A stretch of 64,000 nucleotides of DNA from contig NZ_FZOQ01000008.1 in the NCBI RefSeq assembly GCF_900188175.1, positions 62,001 through 126,000 on the forward strand, given 5' to 3'. The position numbers and the translations under genes are program-made. Within the stretch, counting starts at the first letter, position 1. The number at the start of each line of letters is the position of its first letter. The DNA comes from Pontibacter ummariensis (GTDB lineage: Bacteria > Bacteroidota > Bacteroidia > Cytophagales > Hymenobacteraceae). Below the pieces are notes generated by a model. It saw only the letters and a list, made by a program, of their open reading frames with translations, was not told where the DNA came from and ran no database searches. Positions 17,519 to 27,695 of this stretch are shown here, in pieces.

Positions 17519-17549
17519 TAAAGGTAAAAGAATGCCTAAAAGTTCACAA
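17519..17549 (-). promoter_or_regulatory. Promoter of the minus-strand RNA unit
   Basis: Minus strand reads CTTG (TTG at 17549-17547), a 20-base spacer, then TACCTTTA (17526-17519), one mismatch from TAnnTTTG. Predicted start near 17512. Confidence 0.6.
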
Positions 17550-17802
17550 GGATCAGCAGATAATTTTTAGACTTTTTAAAGCCCACCAGTTGGTCCTGTA
17601 GCCCTGCAAGGTGCGTCGCAGATACAGTTCCTGCCTATTCAATGTTAACACTTTGTTTACCAACCTACTAAGCCATTATATAAAAGAACATTAATTGCAC
17701 CAGTTTCCCTTACTTCTTTTGCGAAAACCTTTACCAGGCCAACATTCATAATGAATTAATTTCCTTATTTTACGTTGGATATTAAAACAAACCCTTGAGT
17801 TT

Positions 17803-18234
17803 ATGAAAAAACACCTTTTATCTCTCGTAGTGCTCATGCTGTTCGCCACCGGCGCATGGGCTCAGAACCTGTCGCCACTGGGCATCTGGACAAATGAAGA
17901 AGGCAAGGCCAGATTCGAGATCTACAAGTGTGGTGACAAACTGTGCGGAAAGATCGTGTCGTTGAAAGAGCCACTCCGCAACGGAAAACCGAAGATGGAC
18001 GACAACAACCCGGATAAAAAGCTCCGTTCACGGAAACTACAGGGATTGGAATTTATGAAGGGTTTTGCCTATGAGGGCGCCAACAAGTGGGACAATGGCA
18101 CCATCTATGACCCGGAAAGCGGCAAGACCTATTCCTGCTATATGAAGATGGTGGGCAAAAATAAGATGGAAGTAAAAGGATACATCGGTATCTCGCTTAT
18201 TGGCAGGGCGCAGAACTGGACCCGTGTCGATTAA
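17803..18234 (+). CDS. DUF2147 domain secreted protein
   Basis: A 143-residue protein. A cleavable signal peptide (about residues 1-20, ending GAWA) precedes the DUF2147 beta-barrel domain: SPLGIWTNEEGKARFEIYKCG, the KLCGKIVSL segment, KWDNGTIYDPESGKTYSCYM and a closing GRAQNWTRV strand. Two cysteines (YKCGDKLCG) are typical of the family. DUF2147 proteins are exported and adopt a lipocalin-like or beta-barrel fold; the ligand is not known. Single-gene unit ended by the hairpin at 18264-18289. The 240 bases upstream of the start are otherwise empty. Confidence 0.88.
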   Translation: MKKHLLSLVVLMLFATGAWAQNLSPLGIWTNEEGKARFEIYKCGDKLCGKIVSLKEPLRNGKPKMDDNNPDKKLRSRKLQGLEFMKGFAYEGANKWDNGTIYDPESGKTYSCYMKMVGKNKMEVKGYIGISLIGRAQNWTRVD

Positions 18235-18263
18235 AGAAAAGCTAAAAGATAGGTAAAAAGCAA

Positions 18264-18292
18264 AAGGGTTAGCAAGATAGCTAACCCTTATT
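18264..18292. terminator. Terminator between DUF2147 and GreA/B-like genes
   Basis: 10-bp perfect stem aagggttagc/gctaaccctt with a 6-base loop and A/T-rich flanks on both sides. Confidence 0.75.
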
Positions 18293-18346
18293 AAAACCCT
18301 TTACATTCCTATTAACTCCACTTTAAGGAAGAAGGTTGTGCTTTTC

Positions 18347-18814
18347 TTAAAAAACCTGCAAAATTTTATAAGTCTTATCACGGAACGTGAACTCCTCCCC
18401 TGTGGTCTTGCCGGCCATCGCCTTAAAAAGGGGCGACAAGCCTGAAATAGCAAAGTACGACTCACCGTTTAACTTTATCTCGCCCAGGCTTACCCCGATA
18501 AAGTAGTTCTGCAGTTCGGTATACACCACTGCCCCCAAAGAAACTTCATTGTTTACCTTCGTAGCGTTTATGCGGCGCAAGAGGCCCTGTGTCGTTATAA
18601 GGTCATCCAGTTGTCGCGCATACATATCGCGCTGAATCTGGCAGTTCTCCCGGAAGGACTCAAACTTATCCTCCATAGCCCCCTGATGCTCGTTTGCGCT
18701 TTCCTGCGCTTCATTCATGGCGTCTTTTGCGGCTTTTACCTGTGCAGACAAAATTTTGGTGCACTCCTGAAGCAAGCGTTTTTTTGTCTCCAGTTCTTCT
18801 GTCAATGTTTCCAT
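18347..18814 (-). CDS. GreA/GreB-like protein (often mislabelled 3-oxoacyl-ACP synthase)
   Basis: A 155-residue protein. The N-terminal half is a long antiparallel coiled coil (about residues 1-85) with an acidic, Glu-rich turn (NEAQESANEHQGAMEDKFES). The C-terminal half is a small beta domain like the FKBP-like domain of Gre factors, with SPLFKAMAGKTTGEEFTFRDKTYKIL aligning with SPLG(R)ALLGKKVGDEV of GreA. I infer binding in the RNA polymerase secondary channel or a Gfh-like competitor role. It is shorter and more diverged than true GreA, and cleavage activity is not assured. No beta-ketoacyl synthase motif is present. Convergent with the DUF2147 gene. Confidence 0.7.
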   Translation of the reverse strand: METLTEELETKKRLLQECTKILSAQVKAAKDAMNEAQESANEHQGAMEDKFESFRENCQIQRDMYARQLDDLITTQGLLRRINATKVNNEVSLGAVVYTELQNYFIGVSLGEIKLNGESYFAISGLSPLFKAMAGKTTGEEFTFRDKTYKILQVF

Positions 18815-18999
18815 ATCATATCAGCTTTTGTACCGGCTTATCCGAAGACTGCTGTTAAAAGAAGCAAGTGTACGTACAGTCGGTGAATGTTATCCTAAAT
18901 AACTTTAATAATTTTTCTTCCAGAAGCCTTCTCCGTCCTGCTGTAAGGCCAGGGCTTAAACTATTTGAAGGGCAATATGTTTATTGGGTAAATTATCAA

Positions 19000-19599
19000 A
19001 TGTCGTATAACGATTTTTTCGGCCGATTGTTGGGGCTAAAAAGAGGAGGCCCGACCTGTAACAAGCTGGAACGCAGCAAGAAGTTCAAGCTGGCTTACAA
19101 GCAGTGGGTAGCAGCGCAGGTGTATTTAAAATGGACAGGGGCGTTTTTTAAAGCCTACCATTATAAAAAGGCTAATTTGCCTGCAGATTACCGCGTACAG
19201 CTTGTACAGGGAGAGCATACAAGAGGCATCATATTTTTTTATGACCCGTCGATTGGGGACCAAAACTTCGAGTTTCTGTTCGACCTGCTAAAAGACAGGG
19301 TAGAGGCATTGGGCTACACGCTGCATAGCTGTGATACTTTGGAGATCAGGCACGATCGCTACAGGGAACAAATCGAGAAGCGCCTGCTTACGCCGCCTGC
19401 CTCAGATGTAAACGGCACCAGTCTCTGCAACCAACTCTACGGCAACATACTGCTGGATCACATAAAAGTAAACAAGCGCCCGGGCTACATTCGTTTAGCT
19501 GCCAATGCCTATGCGGATTCTTTTTTCTCCCGCCCTCTCTCTTTCAACAAGCTGTTGGAGCAGGTATTACAACCAGGCGAACGGCAACAAGAAACTTAA
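19000..19599 (+). CDS. Conserved-looking hypothetical protein (199 aa)
   Basis: A soluble protein of mixed helix and strand with no signal peptide or membrane segment. The frame is open from 18868, but the upstream part is A/T-rich and unprotein-like, so the ATG at 19000 (MSYNDFFGRLLGLKRGG) is chosen. Notable stretches are RGIIFFYDPSIGDQNFEFLFDLLKDRVEALGY and RPGYIRLAANAYADSFF, an arrangement reminiscent of a small Rossmann-like or periplasmic-fold core, but no family was recognised. It sits alone between a divergently oriented GreA/B-like gene and the large sorting-domain protein. Confidence 0.65.
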   Translation: MSYNDFFGRLLGLKRGGPTCNKLERSKKFKLAYKQWVAAQVYLKWTGAFFKAYHYKKANLPADYRVQLVQGEHTRGIIFFYDPSIGDQNFEFLFDLLKDRVEALGYTLHSCDTLEIRHDRYREQIEKRLLTPPASDVNGTSLCNQLYGNILLDHIKVNKRPGYIRLAANAYADSFFSRPLSFNKLLEQVLQPGERQQET

Positions 19600-19712
19600 A
19601 TCAGCATTAACAGGCTGTTCAGCTAAATTTTATGTAGTCTACTCTTTTTTAAATTCCATTCTTTTAGATACATTGTAGTTTAGAACAGCATGTTGTACTA
19701 ATTGGTTTTTGT

Positions 19713-22229
19713 ATGCCCAAACGTCTACTACTGCTCCTAGTGGCACTATTTCTATCAATAGGTGCACAGGCTACCCATATTGTAGGCGGGGAGTTTGAGA
19801 TGCAGCACCTGAACGGTTATAACTATAGGCTCACCTTAAATCTCTACTTCGATAACATCAATGGAAACCCTGGGGCTCTGGATCAGTCCATTGTCGTCAG
19901 TATTTTTAGCAAGGCCAACAACCAGTTGCTCCGAACGCAGGTCATGTACCTGAAAAACCAGTCTTTTGTCCCCTACACGAACATTGACTGTACCGCAGGT
20001 GAGCTGAGCACAAAAAGGCTCGTTTACTATGAGACCCTTTACCTGGACCCGAACATTTACAACGACCCTGCGGGATACTATGTGACCTGGGAACGCTGCT
20101 GTCGCAATAATACCATCAATAACATTGTTAGCCCGGAAAGTGCCGCGCAAACCTTTTATATGGAGTTTCCGCCCGTGATTAAAGACGGCAGCTTTTTCCG
20201 CAACTCCTCTCCTGTCCTGTTCCCGCCCCTGAGCGATTACGCTTGCGTCAACGAGCTGTTCTACTTTGACTTTAACGGCACGGACCCGGACGGGGACTCC
20301 ATCGTGTACGACATGGTTACTCCCCTGAACGGCTACACTACCCCCTCGATGCCTGTGTATACGACCTGGCCGCTGCCGGCCCCCTACCCCACTGTTAGAT
20401 GGCAGCCGGGCTATAATGCCGTAACGCAGGTACAGGGCAATCCTCCGATGTCCATTGACAGGCAAACAGGTCAGCTCACAATGCGCCCGCGCCAGAAAGG
20501 GCTCTTTGTGTTTGGTGTGAGGGCACAGGAGTACCGCAATGGCAAGAAGATAGGAGAAGTACGGCGCGACTTTCAGGTACTTGTGCTCGATTGTCCGCGC
20601 AATGCATCCCCGCAGGTGCTGGCAGCAGCAGAAGGGCAGAAAGACTTTTACCAAGAAAACGAGGTGCTTCGTATTACCCCAACTGATAGCCGCTGCGTCA
20701 ACATCTTCTTTACTGACCCTGATTTTAGTGAGTTCGTCTCCCTGCGGGCCAGACCCGTTAACTTCTCCAGCCAGGACTATACGTTTGAAGGAAAGACCAG
20801 CGGCAACATTAACCAGGGAAGTGCAACGGACACCTTAACAGCCACCCTTTGTTTTGCTGAATGCTTTGATACAGAGGGCAAAGTGTTTAAGCTTGATCTC
20901 ATTGTGGAGGATGATGGCTGCAGCCTTCCCCGGCAGGATACGCTTCAGGTGAGCTTTGTGATTGCCCCCATTCAGGATACCCCCCCAGAGATCTCCCTTT
21001 CCACGCCAGAGCGCCTGTTCTCTGTGAAAGATGGCGATCAACTTACGTTTGATGTTCTCGGCACGGACCCAGACGAGGATGTGGTGAGCATTAAAGCCGT
21101 AGGGCAAAACTTTTCGCTGGACGGTCAAGACATTACGTTTGAAGACCGCAGCGGTACGGGCAGCGTGACATCCCCCTTTACCTGGAACATTAGCTGCGAT
21201 GCGATGAAGCAGGACTCCTACAAGATAGATTTTATAGTGGAGTCCATAGTTTGTAATGAGCTAAAGAGCCGCAAAGTTACTGTAGAAGTAAAACCAGAAA
21301 ACAACAACACCCCCCCTGCTATCTCTACAGATCAGACTGCCACCGTGATTGAGTTGGAAGCTGGTCAGCCTTTTGAGGCAAAAGTCTTCGGGAAGGACGT
21401 AGACCTGGACTTGCTCATGCTCAGCGCCCAGGGCGAAGGCTTTAACTTGGCAGACTATGGGATGCAGTTTGTAAGCACAGGCAGCAATGGATCGGCACAA
21501 GGCACCTTTAGCTGGACCCCTACCTGCGACGCATTCCAGGCGGGGGCACTTAAGGTTAATTTTAACCTGACCGAAGATGTATGTGCTCCCTCTGCAGCAC
21601 AGCAACTGGCACTGGAGTTCCGGATAAAAGATACCAACACCCCTCCTACGTTAACCTCTGATAAAGAAGTGCTGCGTTTTGACCTTGCTTTGAACGAGCC
21701 ATTTGAAGCCAAGCTGTTTGGGGAGGACATGGACCTGGATAACCTGATCTTAACAGCGACCGGAGAAGGTTTTAACCTGGCTGATTACGGAATGACTTTT
21801 AACAGTACCAACGGGAGTGGAGAGGCTAACGGAACCTTTAACTGGATCGCCTCCTGCTTAGGCACTGAGCAGGAAATGGTACGCGTAAACTTTACCCTTG
21901 CCGAGGAGGCCTGCGATCCGTCCCCACAGGAAATAACCATGGAGTTCCGGGTAAAAGCCCCAAGCATAAACGACTTTGTGCCCGCCAACCTCTTTACCCC
22001 GAATGGTGATGGACGGAATGACTTTTTCGAAGTGCCTGGACTGCCAACCGAATTCTGCTCTGCTACCTTTACGAGTATCCGTGTGTTTAACAGGTGGGGC
22101 AAAGAAGTTTACTCCAGCAATCAAAGCGATTTTAAATGGGATGGTGCTGGAGTGAATGATGGGGTCTACTTCTATGTGATAGACTATAACACGAGTAAGT
22201 TTAAAGGCTCAGTCACCATCGTGCGCTAA
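19713..22229 (+). CDS. Large T9SS cargo protein with gliding-motility-type C-terminal domain
   Basis: An 838-residue exported protein. A signal peptide (1-20, ending GAQA) leads to a Cys-containing N-terminal region (about 20-290, THIVGGEFEMQHL opening, typical of Bacteroidota adhesin-like proteins). Cadherin-like calcium-binding repeats follow (DPDGDS, DPDEDV and VDLDLL/MDLDNL motifs). A type B C-terminal sorting domain (about 755-838) carries LFTPNGDGRNDFFEVPG, VFNRWGKEVY and WDGAGVNDGVYFYVI. This domain targets cargo through the type IX secretion system to the cell surface or medium. A surface or adhesive role is inferred. Single-gene unit. Confidence 0.9.
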   Translation: MPKRLLLLLVALFLSIGAQATHIVGGEFEMQHLNGYNYRLTLNLYFDNINGNPGALDQSIVVSIFSKANNQLLRTQVMYLKNQSFVPYTNIDCTAGELSTKRLVYYETLYLDPNIYNDPAGYYVTWERCCRNNTINNIVSPESAAQTFYMEFPPVIKDGSFFRNSSPVLFPPLSDYACVNELFYFDFNGTDPDGDSIVYDMVTPLNGYTTPSMPVYTTWPLPAPYPTVRWQPGYNAVTQVQGNPPMSIDRQTGQLTMRPRQKGLFVFGVRAQEYRNGKKIGEVRRDFQVLVLDCPRNASPQVLAAAEGQKDFYQENEVLRITPTDSRCVNIFFTDPDFSEFVSLRARPVNFSSQDYTFEGKTSGNINQGSATDTLTATLCFAECFDTEGKVFKLDLIVEDDGCSLPRQDTLQVSFVIAPIQDTPPEISLSTPERLFSVKDGDQLTFDVLGTDPDEDVVSIKAVGQNFSLDGQDITFEDRSGTGSVTSPFTWNISCDAMKQDSYKIDFIVESIVCNELKSRKVTVEVKPENNNTPPAISTDQTATVIELEAGQPFEAKVFGKDVDLDLLMLSAQGEGFNLADYGMQFVSTGSNGSAQGTFSWTPTCDAFQAGALKVNFNLTEDVCAPSAAQQLALEFRIKDTNTPPTLTSDKEVLRFDLALNEPFEAKLFGEDMDLDNLILTATGEGFNLADYGMTFNSTNGSGEANGTFNWIASCLGTEQEMVRVNFTLAEEACDPSPQEITMEFRVKAPSINDFVPANLFTPNGDGRNDFFEVPGLPTEFCSATFTSIRVFNRWGKEVYSSNQSDFKWDGAGVNDGVYFYVIDYNTSKFKGSVTIVR
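20978..21958 (+). repeat. Three tandem repeats of about 109 codons within the sorting-domain protein
   Basis: Units begin near 20978, 21306 and 21637, each opening with TPP and containing an F-x2-KxFG(x)D-DLD-like calcium loop, a GxGFNLADYGM segment (best in units 2 and 3), a GTFxW stretch and a cysteine pair. Units 2 and 3 are clearly closer to each other than to unit 1, which suggests a more recent duplication. Confidence 0.8.
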
Positions 22230-22426
22230 TCATGCGGCGCCCCACACCCCCTTGCGCATTTTAGTCCAGTTAACAACAACTCCTCTCTGAAAGAAGGGCG
22301 TTAGAACCGCATCAAAGACCGCTCTGTCGGAGAGGAACACATAATTGCAAGAGGAAGCTCTCTCCTGGTGGACATACGCACTAAGTGAAGATTGGGCTAG
22401 GCAACCCTTACAGTAAGCTTGGCCCC

Positions 22427-23053
22427 TTAGGCAATAAAAAGGAAGACCAGGTAGAGGCCTAACCAGAGGAAGTCCATAAAGTGCCAGTAGCTATTGAGCA
22501 TCGAAAGCTGCATGTTCCGGAAAGGATCACGAATAAAGATCAAACTGCGGACACCGTCTGAGGCGACATAAATGGTCTTGAAAAGCATGAAAGACAGAAA
22601 GATAATACCGCCCAGCAGATGTAGAATATGAAGGGCAGAGATCAGGTACAGATAGGTGCCAGAGGCTTTCCCGGAGAAGTAAACGCCAGCCCTGGACATC
22701 TCGTTCCAGCCAATTAATTGCGCTACGATAAAGAGTATGCCTAAAGACAAGGTAAGTGCCAGGTAGCGTGACATCTTCTTCAGCTTCTCCTTTCTGTACA
22801 TGCTGGGCACCTTAGAAATGGTAAAGCTACTGAATAGAAGAAGGATTGCACTGACGCTAAAGAACTTAGGCAACTCAAACTGCTCTCCGGGGAATCCGCC
22901 CGTGCGGGCAAAAGCAACTGTCAGGATAAAGAAAAGAACGCCTATCCCCATCATGCTGATATACAGCAGCATCCGGATAGGGTGCATTTTCTCTATTCTT
23001 CTGAAGCCCGAGCGTTGCGCCGAGTCTATTTGTTTCTTTCTATCTGAATCCAT
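22427..23053 (-). CDS. Heme-copper oxidase subunit III family protein, stand-alone
   Basis: A 208-residue membrane protein with a polar N-terminus and five transmembrane helices (about residues 28-50, 68-86, 96-116, 132-158 and 185-206). COX3-type features include SALHILHLLGGIIFL with the buried histidines and LNSYWHFMDFLWLGLYLVF near the end. Subunit III stabilises the proton-pumping terminal oxidase in the inner membrane. No subunits I, II or IV or heme biosynthesis genes are nearby, so it is either a detached extra copy or part of a dispersed oxidase locus. Confidence 0.87.
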   Translation of the reverse strand: MDSDRKKQIDSAQRSGFRRIEKMHPIRMLLYISMMGIGVLFFILTVAFARTGGFPGEQFELPKFFSVSAILLLFSSFTISKVPSMYRKEKLKKMSRYLALTLSLGILFIVAQLIGWNEMSRAGVYFSGKASGTYLYLISALHILHLLGGIIFLSFMLFKTIYVASDGVRSLIFIRDPFRNMQLSMLNSYWHFMDFLWLGLYLVFLFIA

Positions 23054-23559
23054 CCTCTACTCCTATTTCCATCGAATAAAAACCTTAGCTCAGAAATGTC
23101 TTTGGTTCACATTTTAAGTATCATGTTATACTACAATTATACCTTTTTAAGCGCCTTATAGTTTTGGAATTATTTAGATTAATTTACTACTCCTGCACAT
23201 AGCTGCCGTAACAGTTAACTTCCTGATTTGTTGCGCTCACCAGTAAAACCGGCATTCTCTCGCACAAGCTTTCTCCCTCCTCTACGCTCTCCGCACAGCC
23301 CTACGCTTCATGTCAGAATCTTCATGCACTGTGATACCATACTGGCGTTTAGCACCATTCCCAAGCAGCCTCCATTACACCCTGGCCCCAGTACCCTCCC
23401 TATACTGGTCTTGGCTCTAATGGCTCAGTTAAACGTCCATTTTATAGCTACTTATAACTCTTTACCGGTTTTATACCGGAAAGCTTACGAGTAACTTCAT
23501 AACAAAGGATGAGCAAGATTTATTGCAACAGGCAACAGCGTTTTTAGGCCTCCGACAGC
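23054..23559. other. 506-base gene-free gap
   Basis: The plus strand is notably C/T-rich in the middle (about 23228-23400). A plus-strand ORF at 23228-23494 has no recognisable domain and is not called. A small hairpin ccggttttataccgg lies near 23465. Nothing else is supported. Confidence 0.6.
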
Positions 23560-23590
23560 TTTGCCTAATGCCCGATACTTCTTACATTTA
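23560..23590 (+). promoter_or_regulatory. Promoter of the DUF4920 lipoprotein gene
   Basis: TTTG at 23560-23563, a 19-base spacer, TACATTTA at 23583-23590 (one mismatch), 25 bases before the ATG. Confidence 0.7.
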
Positions 23591-23615
23591 CCTATACTAC
23601 TAGCCCGATACCACC

Positions 23616-24116
23616 ATGAAAAAAGTATTTCTTCTCATAGGCTTAGCTGCGGTTGCTTCTGCTTGCAACAGACCAGACACAACCACCAGTACGACAGAAA
23701 CAACAAACCCTCCAACAGCTGAACCAACACAGGCTTTTGGCGCTGCTTTTAGTGAAGCACCTGTCGTACCTGCTGCCCGATTACAGGAAATGGCCGCAGG
23801 GAAGGATTCTGTACAGGCGACTGTGGAAGGTGAGATCATAGCGAGTTGCCAGGCCAAAGGGTGCTGGATGGACGTGAAGCTAGCCGAAAATAGTATCATG
23901 AAGGTTACCTTCCGCGACTACGGCTTCTTTATGCCCGTAGAAGACCTCAAAGGGCGCAAGGTTGTGTTTACCGGTATAGCAAAACGGGAAGTGATTTCAG
24001 TGGATGACCAGCGCCACTATGCAAAAGATGCGGGTAAGTCAGAAACAGAGATCGCCTCCATCACCTCGCCGAAAGAGGAACTCCGATTTGTAGCTGATGG
24101 CGTCATTCTAAAGTAG
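23616..24116 (+). CDS. DUF4920 domain lipoprotein
   Basis: A 166-residue protein. A lipoprotein signal (MKKVFLLIGLAAVASAC, Cys17 as the lipidated residue) is followed by a Thr/Pro-rich linker (18-40) and a DUF4920 domain with the cysteine pair SCQAKGCWMDV. An OB-like beta region (VTFRDYGFFMPVEDLKGRKVVFTGIAKR) follows. It is probably anchored in the outer or inner membrane facing the periplasm. The CxxxGCW motif could bind metal or undergo redox chemistry, but this is inference. Monocistronic, with a promoter at 23560-23590 and a terminator at 24190-24226. Confidence 0.87.
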   Translation: MKKVFLLIGLAAVASACNRPDTTTSTTETTNPPTAEPTQAFGAAFSEAPVVPAARLQEMAAGKDSVQATVEGEIIASCQAKGCWMDVKLAENSIMKVTFRDYGFFMPVEDLKGRKVVFTGIAKREVISVDDQRHYAKDAGKSETEIASITSPKEELRFVADGVILK

Positions 24117-24189
24117 ACCGGGAAGCAGCGCCCTCCGCAACAAACACCGGCCTGTAAGTAGGAAGCTTTCCTGGTCATAGCCAGTGGTA

Positions 24190-24226
24190 GAAAGGGGCCG
24201 TGCATCTTATAGCCGTCCCTTTCGTT
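24190..24226 (+). terminator. Terminator of the DUF4920 gene
   Basis: Stem gaaaggggc/gtccctttc (one G-T pair) with a long loop, then gtttt. Confidence 0.6.
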
Positions 24227-24254
24227 TTCACTAAATATCCAAGGCTTGTTTTAA

Positions 24255-26309
<2,055 letters not shown>

Positions 26310-26383
26310 GAAGACTTAGTCTATCGAAAGCATGATCTCCTGACAGGACATAGACCACCTCAGGACCTATATCCTGGAACAAT

Positions 26384-26417
26384 AGGAGCACCTCTACAAA
26401 GAAGGTGCCCCTGCTTT
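26384..26417 (+). terminator. Likely ligA terminator
   Basis: Stem aggagcacct/aggtgcccct with one mismatch, 9-base loop, then gcttttct. Confidence 0.55.
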
Positions 26418-26617
26418 TCTAAGCACCTCGCTATACGCCATTCCCTTTTTCAGTGCCTAAAATGTTAATCCTCATAAACAAAGGCTTCATCGCTACTAAA
26501 TAGCCATTTGTCTATACATCGGCTGCTGTCTGTTATAAAGTAGCTTACATTGCTTATCTTTAAATGACATTGGCCTGCCTGATCAGGAGGTTTTCCTGTG
26601 TAAGGCTAAATTTATGA
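26418..26617. other. Remainder of the 308-base ligA-kinase gap
   Basis: No gene is seen. TATCTTTA at 26555-26562 could be a -7 element for the sensor kinase, but no matching TTTG lies at the right distance. Confidence 0.45.
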
Positions 26618-27691
26618 ATGAAAGTACTTGCTGCTGCCCCTCATATGAATATCACACTACCGGAGGTAACTCTTAGGAAACGCTATCAGATAGCCCTCCA
26701 TGCCGCTGGCTGGCTTATCTTTATTTCCTGGGTGTTTTACTTTGTGTACGCCAACCGTACGCTTACCTTCGGAAAGGGCCTGGACATACTCGTAGGCTTT
26801 CTTTTCCATTTACTCATCTTTTACTTTAACTGGTACGTCCTGATTCCCCAGTACCTGGCGCGTAACCGCATCCTACTGTACATAGCCGCCGTGTTGGCCA
26901 CCCTCCTAGCCGTGGCCATCATACAGGCGCCCCTGGACTATTACGTCTTTAGAGAGTATAACCCAGGGCTGGAGGCTCTGTTTATGCCTGAGCGGCTACT
27001 GCAGTACGCGATGGGAGGCCTGGTGACGGTCTTTATCAGTTCAGCCTTGAAAGTGACCGGTAACTTTATCCGGAACGAGCGGCGAAACAAAGAGTTGGAG
27101 ACCCAGAAGTTAATGGCGGAACTTGCCTACCTGAAATCGCAGGTAAACCCGCACTTTCTGTTCAACACACTAAACAACATTTACTCCCTGGCTTACAAGC
27201 AGCACCCGGAAACGCCCGATGCCATCATGAAGCTGTCACTGCTGATGCGCTACATGCTGTATGAAAGCAACGACACCCTGGTGAGCCTGGAGAAAGAAGT
27301 AGAGCACATCAAAAACTTTATTGACCTACAGCGCCTGCGCCTGCGTGAGGGAACCAGCATCAAGTTTAACATAGAGGGTGACCTATCGAACAAGCGAATC
27401 GCACCGATGTTGCTGATGACCTTGGTGGAAAACGCCTTCAAACACGGGTTGGTCAGTAAGAACGAGATCGGAATCATTATGAACCTGGACGTGCAGGACA
27501 ATTCACTCACTTTTAACACCATCAACAACACCAGTTCCCATAAGAAACGGGAGTACGGCGGCATTGGGCTGGAAAACCTAAAACGCCGCCTGAAACTGTT
27601 GTACCCGAACGGGCATATCCTTAAGTTTCAGGAGAAAGAGGGGACTTTTTACGCTACCTTAAAACTATACTTCAGACCTAATCAAAAATAA
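26618..27691 (+). CDS. LytS/YehU-type sensor histidine kinase
   Basis: A 357-residue kinase. Four transmembrane helices fill the N-terminal half (about residues 27-45, 55-78, 84-103 and 130-145). A short coiled linker leads to the His_kinase (PF06580) domain with SQVNPHFLFNTLNNIYSLA (phospho-accepting His179), and the HATPase region has LMTLVENAFKHG and GGIGLENLKRRL. It has no obvious extracytoplasmic sensor domain, so the stimulus is probably sensed in or at the membrane. The ATG at 26645 is an alternative start. Four bases separate it from the response regulator gene, so the pair is co-transcribed and cognate. Confidence 0.92.
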   Translation: MKVLAAAPHMNITLPEVTLRKRYQIALHAAGWLIFISWVFYFVYANRTLTFGKGLDILVGFLFHLLIFYFNWYVLIPQYLARNRILLYIAAVLATLLAVAIIQAPLDYYVFREYNPGLEALFMPERLLQYAMGGLVTVFISSALKVTGNFIRNERRNKELETQKLMAELAYLKSQVNPHFLFNTLNNIYSLAYKQHPETPDAIMKLSLLMRYMLYESNDTLVSLEKEVEHIKNFIDLQRLRLREGTSIKFNIEGDLSNKRIAPMLLMTLVENAFKHGLVSKNEIGIIMNLDVQDNSLTFNTINNTSSHKKREYGGIGLENLKRRLKLLYPNGHILKFQEKEGTFYATLKLYFRPNQK

Positions 27692-27695
27692 AACG

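Noticed and set aside
17196..17549. Identity of the structured RNA as tmRNA, RNase P RNA, SRP RNA or a B12/TPP riboswitch
   Set aside because: There is no tRNA-like end or tag frame, no GAGGAAAGTCC-type core, no SRP tetraloop motif, no B12 box or TPP core, and no downstream gene on that strand.
23228..23494. 88-codon plus-strand ORF in the 23 kb gap
   Set aside because: Ser/Pro-rich low-complexity translation from a C/T-rich stretch, no domain, no promoter.
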